From an uncultured Christensenella sp. (GTDB lineage: Bacteria; Bacillota; Clostridia; Christensenellales; Borkfalkiaceae), in contig CAJMEI010000015.1 of the NCBI GenBank assembly GCA_905212395.1, positions 1-12,980 on the forward strand: DNA of 12,980 nt. The letters run 5' to 3'. The translations under genes were made by a program, and so were the position numbers. The notes beneath the pieces were generated by a model. It was not told the origin of the DNA, searched no databases, and saw only the letters and a list, made by a program, of their open reading frames with translations. Below are positions 6,331 to 12,980 of this stretch, piece after piece; position 1 is the first letter of the stretch; the number at the start of each line of letters is the position of its first letter.

Positions 6331-7380
6331 ATGAAAAAGAAAAATATTATAAACTTAATCAGATACCATGTAGAAGGAAACGATTTGGGATTCAGAACCG
6401 AAGCGTATGAAATAGCAAAAGACTTTGATGATAACGGGGATAATCAATTAGCCGAATACATCACGGCTTTGCTTTCAAACGCCAATACTTTTGTTCCGCA
6501 AATGGAAGAAAACAACTGTGTATTTTTAGAAAAATGGACTTACGACAACGGTGATCCATTACCTCTTCCTAAAGCCATTCAACAGGACATTATAGGAATT
6601 GTAAACGCCGTATCGCATAATGCGGGAGTTAATAAATTTCTTTTTGAAGGAAAACCGGGAACAGGAAAAACAGAAACGGCAAAGCAGCTTGCCAGAATTT
6701 TGGAACGAGATTTATATTATGTAAATTTTTCAAGTTTAATCGATAGCAAACTTGGTCAAACGCCTAAAAATATTATCTCTTTATTTAAAGAAATCAATAG
6801 TTTCACTCGTCCGGATAAAATTGTGATTTTGTTTGACGAAATAGATACAATTGCTTTAGATAGGACGAATTCCAACGATTTACGTGAAATGGGCAGAGCC
6901 ACTTCTACTATTCTGAAAGGCTTTGATAGTTTAGATGAGCGGATCGTTTTGATTGCAACAACAAATTTATTCGAATATTTCGACAAGGCAATAACAAGAA
7001 GATTTGATGCGATAATCAATTTCGACAGATACGTAAAATCCGACTTGCTTGAAATTTCAGAAGTGTTATTGAATCTTTATCTTGAAAAATTTAAGTCTGC
7101 TGGTAGAAACATTAAATTATTCAGAAAGATAATCGCGCTAATGGATCCGCTGATAATGCCGGGATCTTTAAAAAATATAATCAAAACATCGATAGCGTTC
7201 AGCAATCCTGGCGAACCGTTTGATTATTTAAGGCGGCTGTATTTCACTATTTGTAATACGTCAACGTTTGATTTGAAAGTTTTACAAGAACAAGGCTTTA
7301 CATTAAGGGAAATTGAAATTCTCACCGGCGTTTCAAAAAGTCAAGCCGGCAGAGAATTAAAAGGGGAAAATAATGAGTAA
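6331..7380 (+). CDS. ietA: AAA+ ATPase, IetA-like partner of a subtilisin protease
   Basis: 349 residues; ATG with AAAGGAG 8 nt upstream. Walker A GKPGTGKT (107-114), Walker B ILFDEID (166-172, D169/E170), sensor 1 ATTN (209-212) and a paired-arginine ITRRFD (221-226) define a classical AAA+ module. The first about 75 residues are an unassigned helical domain. The last about 30 residues (FTLREIEILTGVSKSQAGRE) resemble a helix-turn-helix. It overlaps the S8 protease gene by 8 bp. The pair matches IetA/IetS, known from memory as a plasmid toxin-antitoxin pair of Agrobacterium and as a phage-defence system (Gao_Iet). By analogy the ATPase would restrain or gate the protease. The family call rests on domain pairing, order and size, not on a database search. 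Confidence 0.75.
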   Translation: MKKKNIINLIRYHVEGNDLGFRTEAYEIAKDFDDNGDNQLAEYITALLSNANTFVPQMEENNCVFLEKWTYDNGDPLPLPKAIQQDIIGIVNAVSHNAGVNKFLFEGKPGTGKTETAKQLARILERDLYYVNFSSLIDSKLGQTPKNIISLFKEINSFTRPDKIVILFDEIDTIALDRTNSNDLREMGRATSTILKGFDSLDERIVLIATTNLFEYFDKAITRRFDAIINFDRYVKSDLLEISEVLLNLYLEKFKSAGRNIKLFRKIIALMDPLIMPGSLKNIIKTSIAFSNPGEPFDYLRRLYFTICNTSTFDLKVLQEQGFTLREIEILTGVSKSQAGRELKGENNE

Positions 7381-9598
7381 CAAAATTTTACAACTAAAAG
7401 GAAGTTTTAAAACAGATGGAAACCACACAAAGCCGGCAGCACCTAATATTCCCGAAAAAGGATTGCCGGTTGATGTGGATCATCTGCGTGATTTAAAACA
7501 ACAACTGGAAGAAATTTTAAAATATTGGCAAGCCGAAACGTTAATCGGAGGTGCACTTGTAAGTGTTTACTATAATAAAATTGTAGCAAAAAGCAACCGA
7601 ATAAAAGGTCTTCTTGCGAAAGGAAACATAAAACCAAACGACAGCGTCCGTGGAGCCAAATTTGATGTTTCTGGGAAACAGCATATCTTTACACATTTTG
7701 TTTCCTTGGATATTTTAAGCGAATCCATTCGCAGATTAAACGAATGTATAAAAATTCTTGAAAAAGATTTTAACGGTAGCATTTCTCATGCCGATATGAA
7801 GCCGTTAAATGCCAAAAATACAAACTATTCATTACCTATTTCGATTTTCAAAGCAGTAATAGTTGATTGTTATTATGTGCAAAAATTTAATATTGACAGA
7901 GACGTCGAAAAAACAAATGAAAATACAATTGTTACTCTATATAAAACAAATGTAAAAACCACCGAACTACTAAATAAATTAGGCATAACGTCTATTGATG
8001 CCGCTTTACTTGATGAAACAACTGTTCGTCTTACCCCCGATGAACTTGATTTATTAAGAGATAAGGCTCCATACCTTATAGCTATGGAAACTGTTGATAT
8101 AAGAAAACTAACGTTGACGGATATTAACAGTGCATCGGATAAAATTTTAACCATTCCCGATCCGACGACAGAACCAGTGGTTGGCGTAATAGATACACTT
8201 TTCGATGACGGTGTTTACTTTAAAAATTGGGTAGAATTTAAGAATATGCTCGATCCCGAGCTTGGCATTGATCCGAGTGATTATAAACACGGCACATTTG
8301 TTACTTCAATAATTGTTGACGGTCCCGCCTTTAATCCGAATCTTGAAGACAACTGCGGAAATTTCCGCGTCAAGCATTTTGGAGTGGCGAAAAACGGCTA
8401 TTTTAGTTCATTTACGGTATTGAAAGCAATACGACAGATTGTTTCGCAAAACAGAGAAATTAAAGTCTGGAATTTATCTTTAGGCTCTGTTTTGGAAATT
8501 AACAATAATTTTATTTCGCCGGAAGGTGCGGAACTTGACAAAATTCAAAGCGAATATGACGTCATTTTTATTGTTGCCGGAACTAATAGACCGGAAGGTC
8601 GAAAGTTTGGTATGAAAATCGGCGCACCTGCCGATTCATTAAATTCCCTTGTTGTCAATTCGGTCGATTTTAATAATAAACCTGCTTCGTATACAAGAGT
8701 CGGCCCCGTCCTATCCTTTTTCAATAAACCCGACGTAAGTTATTATGGTGGCGACGGAAAACAAAAAATCAGAGTTTGTTCGTCACTAGGTGAATATTTT
8801 GTAACGGGAACGTCTTTTGCGGCTCCGTGGATAACAAGAAAAATGGCTTTCCTTATATGCAAATTAGGATTGAGCCGCGAAGTTGCAAAGGCATTAATTA
8901 TCGATTCCGCCGCAAAATGGAATAGGCAGGATAATGTTTCGTATTCGATGGGATACGGCATTGTTGCCAAAGATATCAGAGACATTGTTGAATCACCCGC
9001 AGATGAAATTCGATTTATATTGACAGGCGTCTCTGAAGCCTATGAAACGTATGCTTATAACATTCCTGTTCCTTATTACGATAATAAATACCCCTTCTTT
9101 GCACGAGCAACTTTATGTTACTTTCCGATCTGTTCGAGAATCCAAGGTGTTGATTATACAAGCACGGAAATGGATATACACTTTGGGCGATTGAAAGAAG
9201 ACAGTAAAGGTAAAACGCAGATTTTATCTCTTGATAAAAATGCTCAGGGGGATGAAGGTAATATCGCCATCACCGAAGAAAGCGCAAGAAGTTTCTATCG
9301 TAAATGGGATAACATAAAACATATCGCCGATACCATCAAGAAAGGTTCTCGACCTAAGAGTAAGTTTAATGCGGACAACTGGGGATTAAGTATAAAAACG
9401 AAAGAAAGATTGCAGTCAAAGCACGGTGCAGCCTTGCCTTTTGCAGTTGTCGTTACATTAAAAGAAATGAATGGGATAAATAGAATCGGCGATTTTATTA
9501 AATTATGTCAAATTCGCAACTGGCTTGTTTCTGAGGTTAATATTGATAATCTTATTGACGTTCAGGTTAAAGCCGAGGAAACCATTGATTTTGAATAA
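7373..9598 (+). CDS. ietS: S8 subtilisin-like serine protease, IetS-like effector
   Basis: 741 residues, starting at an ATG inside the end of the ATPase gene, with a GGGG-type Shine-Dalgarno. The catalytic triad is visible: D274 (GVIDT), H306 (KHGTFV) and S481 (GTSFAAP), with the oxyanion asparagine N405 (VAGTN). There is no signal peptide, so it should act in the cytoplasm. About 260 residues precede the protease domain and about 190 follow it; neither part resembles a domain I can name, and they may sense or bind the ATPase. The N-terminal part is helical (HLRDLKQQLEEIL). In IetAS systems the protease is the toxic effector. The triad is complete, so this copy looks active. Confidence 0.8.
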   Translation: MSNKILQLKGSFKTDGNHTKPAAPNIPEKGLPVDVDHLRDLKQQLEEILKYWQAETLIGGALVSVYYNKIVAKSNRIKGLLAKGNIKPNDSVRGAKFDVSGKQHIFTHFVSLDILSESIRRLNECIKILEKDFNGSISHADMKPLNAKNTNYSLPISIFKAVIVDCYYVQKFNIDRDVEKTNENTIVTLYKTNVKTTELLNKLGITSIDAALLDETTVRLTPDELDLLRDKAPYLIAMETVDIRKLTLTDINSASDKILTIPDPTTEPVVGVIDTLFDDGVYFKNWVEFKNMLDPELGIDPSDYKHGTFVTSIIVDGPAFNPNLEDNCGNFRVKHFGVAKNGYFSSFTVLKAIRQIVSQNREIKVWNLSLGSVLEINNNFISPEGAELDKIQSEYDVIFIVAGTNRPEGRKFGMKIGAPADSLNSLVVNSVDFNNKPASYTRVGPVLSFFNKPDVSYYGGDGKQKIRVCSSLGEYFVTGTSFAAPWITRKMAFLICKLGLSREVAKALIIDSAAKWNRQDNVSYSMGYGIVAKDIRDIVESPADEIRFILTGVSEAYETYAYNIPVPYYDNKYPFFARATLCYFPICSRIQGVDYTSTEMDIHFGRLKEDSKGKTQILSLDKNAQGDEGNIAITEESARSFYRKWDNIKHIADTIKKGSRPKSKFNADNWGLSIKTKERLQSKHGAALPFAVVVTLKEMNGINRIGDFIKLCQIRNWLVSEVNIDNLIDVQVKAEETIDFE

Positions 9599-9649
9599 TG
9601 ACGATAAAATTCGATTTTTTGTTTTTAATAAAATTAAAGGAGAATACAA

Positions 9650-10489
9650 ATGCAGACTGTAAATGAGTATTTATATGATTTGCTTGAAAGAAAGTCTAAT
9701 AATCAACAATACAATGAGAATGAGAAAAAAGCTTATTCCTTTATGTGTGAATTGCTAAATCAGTGGAAGCAGAAATATAATTCATACGTATGGGACCATG
9801 GCGCCATCAAGATAGATGTGCAACTGTCCGGATCAAAAGCAAAAGGTGATGCAATAAAAGGGAAATCGGATATAGATTTGTTTATTTCAATCACTGATTT
9901 CGATAATTTACATACAGCAAAAGATTAATATTATGATTTGTATAACTTTTTAAAACCACATTTCCCGGAGGATTGCATTAGGTTGCAAAATGTTTCTATA
10001 GGGTTAAAATACGCTGGATGCAGTATTGATGTTACGCCAGGGAAGAAAATTAATCAGCAATCTTTTAGAAAAGGAAGGTTCTATACAGACCACTATATCT
10101 ATTCAAGAAAAAACGATAAGAATATGCAAACAAATATTCAAGAACACATTAATCTTGTTAGAAACAGTGGGTTGTCTAATGAAATGATGTTACTAAAAAT
10201 TTGGCGTAATTGCCACGGCTTGGAATTACCGTCAATTGCTATTGAAATAATAACGGATGAAGTATTAAAACAAGACAAAACAAATTCATTATATGATAAT
10301 ATAAAAAAGGTCTTTGAAGCATTACGAGATAGTATTTTGACACGAAAAATAATTGATCCTGCTAACAGTTCAAATAATATCGCCGATTCTATGACCTTAA
10401 AAGAAAAACAAGAGATAAAAAATATGGCAGCACAATCTTTAAGTTATGATCATGGCGATACTGTTACAACTAGGAAAATAGTGTGGTGA
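9650..10489 (+). pseudogene. CD-NTase-like nucleotidyltransferase interrupted by an in-frame TAA
   Basis: ATG with AAAGGAG 7 nt upstream. The frame runs 279 codons but has a TAA at codon 93 (9926-9928), with the same frame continuing on both sides. The first part has the polymerase-beta nucleotidyltransferase signature: SGS (60-62) and SDIDLF (73-78) giving D74 and D76. The third metal-binding aspartate, D127 in CSIDVTPGKK, and the helix MLLKIWRNCHGLELPSIAIEI lie after the stop. The layout resembles CD-NTase/archaeal CCA-type enzymes that make signalling nucleotides or modify RNA. Nothing suggests the downstream part has its own start. A nonsense mutation, a sequence error or stop read-through are the options. 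It probably acted with the DUF6602 gene 2 bp downstream. Confidence 0.7.
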
Positions 10490-10491
10490 TT

Positions 10492-11278
10492 ATGGATAAA
10501 ATTGATATAAAACTTTTATTCACCAAAAAGCAAGAGGAAATGCTTGCAAAATTTAGTTTAAGCAAAGCATTTAATCACCCTGTAAGTAAAGGTGATGCTA
10601 CTGAAATAGAGTGGAGAAATTGGTTTTCATCATTTTTTCCCCGATAGGTATAAAATTGAGCATGCATTTGTTATAGATTGCCAAGGTAATTGTAGTGATC
10701 AAATTGACATTGTGGTTTATGATAAACATTTTTCTCCAACAATATTCGAATACAATAATGAAAAATATATTCCAGCGGAAAGTGTATATGCTGTATTTGA
10801 GGTAAAACAAACGTTATCAAAAGAACATATTGTATATGCTGCCCAAAAAATTGAAAGTGTTAAAAAATTAATACGAACATCGGCTCCTATTAATACAATA
10901 CACGGTTTTGTTCAAGGACGTCAAGCTTCTCCAATTATCGGTGGATTATTAACTCTGATAACAGATTGGAAAGATGAGAATATTGAGCAAAATATTCAAG
11001 ATAGTTTATTGGAAATTGTTAAAACAAATAATCAAAATATTGATTTTATATGTTGTTTATCAAAGTATTCAGCAGCAATTACGGTAGAATTAATTGAATC
11101 GACTTTTTGTGGTAAAAAAATAAGCATTCCGAACTTAAAAGTGGTAAATAATGGAGAAAATACTCCTTTGATATTTACATATTTCAAATTGTTGAGGATG
11201 TTGCAAGATATGGGTAACGCGCCGGCTATCGAATATGGAAAATACGGCATAAAAGGAATCGAGCCTCAAGGAATATAG
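10492..11278 (+). pseudogene. DUF6602 putative nuclease disrupted by a one-base frameshift
   Basis: The ATG lies 2 bp after the nucleotidyltransferase stop. The frame stops at TAG 10645-10647 after 51 codons, but removing one base from the T6C4 run (10633-10642) joins it to the frame ending at 11278, giving 261 residues. The joined sequence matches DUF6602 as I remember it: HPVSKGDATE, then FVIDCQGNCSDQIDIVVYD, IPAESVYAVFEVKQ and KLIRTSAPI, and it has the usual family length. E38, D72 (QID) and E103-x-K105 (FEVK) form a PD-(D/E)xK-like nuclease core by inspection. Inference: effector of the upstream nucleotidyltransferase. CCC-CGA followed by a stop could also allow +1 frameshifting, so it may not be dead. 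Confidence 0.7.
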
Positions 11279-11311
11279 GTAAAACAAATTAATACTTAAA
11301 GGAGTCACACA

Positions 11312-12778
11312 ATGCGAGCAGTAATTTATGCGCGGTATAGTTCGGATAATCAACGCGAAGCCTCTATCGAAGGACAACTTCGCGAATGTATGGAATTCGC
11401 CACATATAACGGTATTCAGGTTATAGATAATTATATCGACCGCGCTATGTCTGCAAAAACCGATAACCGCCCGGAATTCCAGCGCATGATTAAGGATAGT
11501 TATAAGCATGCGTTCGATTGCATTATCGTGTGGAAACTCGATCGTTTTGCTCGTAACCGTTACGACAGCGCGCATTATAAAACCATTCTCAAAAAGAACG
11601 GCGTAAAAGTCGTTTCGGCAAAAGAAACTATTGCAGAAGGCTCGGAAGGTATCCTTCTTGAATCGGTCCTTGAGGGCATGGCTGAGTTCTATTCGGCAGA
11701 ACTTGCAGAAAAAGTAACCCGCGGGTTAAAAGAAAACGCGTTAAAAGGGTTATATAACGGCGGAAGCGTTCCGTTCGGTTACGTTATCAATGCTGAGCGC
11801 AAATTGGCTATCGACCACTTGACCGCACCGATTGTAGCCGATATATTTAAGATGAGTTACGACGGAAAAACGGTAAAACAGATTTACAACGAACTTGCCG
11901 CGAAAAATATAACTCGTTCTAACGGGAAACCGCTTCGGTATAATGCCGTGCGCTATATACTTTCAAATCGCGTTTATATCGGCGAATACAACTACATGGG
12001 CGTAAAAATAGAAAACGGCGTTCCCGCTATCGTGGATAAAGAAATATTCGACGGCGTTCAGATCGAACTCGCAAAGAACTCGAAAGCACCCGCTCGCCAT
12101 ACCGCGGCCGACGATTATTTGTTGACGACTCGGTTGTTTTGCGGCAAATGCGGAGCGATGATGGTTGCGCAGGCAGGAACAAGCGCGACGAAAAGAGTCG
12201 TGTATCGCTACTATGCGTGCGCTCGTCAGAAAAAACATCTATGCGATAAAAAGATGGTAAGTAAGACTAAACTTGAAAATTTTATCGTTTACAAAACAAT
12301 GCAAATGTTGCAAACCGAAAATGTAATCGAAAACCTTGCGGAAAAACTATACGAATTGCAGTTTACCGAAAGCACGTTGCTGCCGAAACTGCAAGAACAG
12401 TTGAAACAGAAAGAAAAGGAAATCAAAAACATCGTCAATGCCGTTCAGAAAGGCTTTGCGACGGAAACGCTGTTAAAGCGTTTGAGCGAACTCGAAGAAG
12501 AGAAAAAAGGGATCGAAGATTCGGTAGCGAAGGAACAATTGACGGCACCCGTATTCACCAAAGAACACTTTATAATGGCGTTACATAATTTTCGTAAAAT
12601 CGACGTTACGAAACAAGACGGAAAGCGTAAAATTATAGACGCGTTTATCAATTCAATATATCTTTACGACGATCACATGAAAATCGTTTATAATGCGAAC
12701 GTAAAAGAAGAAGTAGTCACTCTTGAAGACCTGGAAAGTTCAACCTTGTTTTCATCCGGGGCACCAAGAAAAACGTAA
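11312..12778 (+). CDS. Large serine recombinase (site-specific integrase)
   Basis: 488 residues; ATG with AAAGGAG 7 nt upstream. The N-terminal resolvase domain has YARYSS (6-11, S10 the likely nucleophile), IEGQLREC and VWKLDRFARNRYD. It is followed by a recombinase domain (GGSVPFGY, then YNAVRYILSNRVYIG) and a zinc ribbon with C277, C280, C303 and C311 (CX2C-X22-CX7C). A coiled-coil segment of about 100 residues (LQEQLKQKEKEIKNIV onward) precedes the C-terminus. This is the full architecture of integrases of Clostridia integrative elements and phages, which cut and rejoin DNA at attP/attB through a covalent serine link. All key residues are present. It sits at the edge of the gene-containing region, the usual place for an element's own integrase, and is much richer in G+C than the AT-rich module before it. 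Confidence 0.9.
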   Translation: MRAVIYARYSSDNQREASIEGQLRECMEFATYNGIQVIDNYIDRAMSAKTDNRPEFQRMIKDSYKHAFDCIIVWKLDRFARNRYDSAHYKTILKKNGVKVVSAKETIAEGSEGILLESVLEGMAEFYSAELAEKVTRGLKENALKGLYNGGSVPFGYVINAERKLAIDHLTAPIVADIFKMSYDGKTVKQIYNELAAKNITRSNGKPLRYNAVRYILSNRVYIGEYNYMGVKIENGVPAIVDKEIFDGVQIELAKNSKAPARHTAADDYLLTTRLFCGKCGAMMVAQAGTSATKRVVYRYYACARQKKHLCDKKMVSKTKLENFIVYKTMQMLQTENVIENLAEKLYELQFTESTLLPKLQEQLKQKEKEIKNIVNAVQKGFATETLLKRLSELEEEKKGIEDSVAKEQLTAPVFTKEHFIMALHNFRKIDVTKQDGKRKIIDAFINSIYLYDDHMKIVYNANVKEEVVTLEDLESSTLFSSGAPRKT

Positions 12779-12807
12779 GTTGAACTTAATTCAACTTACG
12801 TTTTTTT
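12769..12807 (+). terminator. Long perfect terminator overlapping the recombinase stop codon
   Basis: Positions 12769-12784 pair with 12790-12805 without mismatch (AAACGTAAGTTGAA with TTCAACTTACGTTT plus flanking A/T pairs) around a 5-nt loop, with T7 at 12801-12807. The TAA stop codon (12776-12778) lies in the left arm, so the hairpin starts inside the coding sequence. Confidence 0.85.
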
Positions 12808-12980
12808 ATAACAGGATTACTTAAAAAGTAGTTTTATTCTTTTGAATGTAAAATCTTTAAAAGTATTCAATGTAGTTTTTTTCGATATATGCGCTAATTA
12901 ATCTGATTAAAGGTATAATTTTTTGCTATCTAAATATTTGCTTAATCAAAATTAAATTTTTTTAATTTACAATAACACTT
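12808..12980. other. AT-rich right end without a recognisable gene
   Basis: I see no start codon with a ribosome binding site, no convincing open frame and no tRNA. TTGAAT (12842-12847) and ATTCAA (12865-12870) are inverted arms around a 17-bp centre. Because the stretch lies immediately beyond the integrase terminator it is a plausible place for an attachment site, but nothing in it proves this. Confidence 0.4.

Noticed and set aside
9938..10489. Downstream half of the nucleotidyltransferase as an independent gene starting at TTG
   Set aside because: It is in the same frame as the upstream half, has no ribosome binding site, and lacks the first two catalytic aspartates. One interrupted gene explains it better.
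10712..11278. GTG-started 188-residue gene
   Set aside because: It lacks the first third of DUF6602, which is present in the adjacent frame. A single base restores one full-length gene.
1..12980. CRISPR array, tRNA or rRNA genes
   Set aside because: No regularly spaced repeats of CRISPR size, no tRNA cloverleaf features and no rRNA-like sequence were seen on either strand.

Overview
The window looks like a mobile accessory region (a defence island) from a low-to-mid GC Gram-positive bacterium, most likely a Clostridia member of the Bacillota. The pointers are AAAGGAG Shine-Dalgarno sequences, consensus TTGACA/TATAAT promoters, T-tailed terminators, and a Gram-positive type LexA box (CGAAC-N4-GTTCG) at 527-542. 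Base composition is patchy: about 57% GC by hand count at 1861-1920 and 12121-12180, but about 22% at 3901-3960 and about 27% at 10321-10380. This suggests pieces of different origin.

Left end (1-636): the first codons of a minus-strand gene (1-31) sit behind a perfect AGGAGG and a leader with two hairpins, one terminator-like. Next come a very strong minus-strand terminator (175-225), an open frame that reads like protein but has no start codon (264-584), and a consensus minus-strand promoter with an SOS box in its spacer (517-545). That promoter may drive a roughly 330-nt transcript of unknown function.

Restriction-modification operon (5782 to 637, minus strand): a methylase-like protein without NPPY, an Eco57I/N6-adenine-type methylase split into two reading frames by a 1-nt shift, and a 967-residue protein joining a GIY-YIG-like domain to an SF2 helicase. 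A divergent XRE regulator (5902-6201) shares the intergenic region. An inverted repeat there lies between the -35 and -10 of the R-M promoter, which suggests repression by that regulator.

IetAS-type module (6331-9598, plus strand): an AAA+ ATPase overlaps an S8 subtilisin-like protease by 8 bp. Its strong promoter carries a 14-bp direct repeat. The ATPase ends in a helix-turn-helix-like segment, so autoregulation is possible.

Nucleotidyltransferase/DUF6602 module (9650-11278, plus strand): a CD-NTase-like nucleotidyltransferase is followed 2 bp later by a DUF6602 putative nuclease. The first has one in-frame TAA and the second a single-base frameshift. The module is decayed, recoded or mis-sequenced.

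Right end: a large serine recombinase (11312-12778) is closed by a long perfect terminator hairpin, followed by about 170 bp of AT-rich DNA with no gene. The recombinase is the likely mobiliser of the region. Three of the defence reading frames are interrupted by single-base events, while the 967-, 741- and 488-codon genes are intact.
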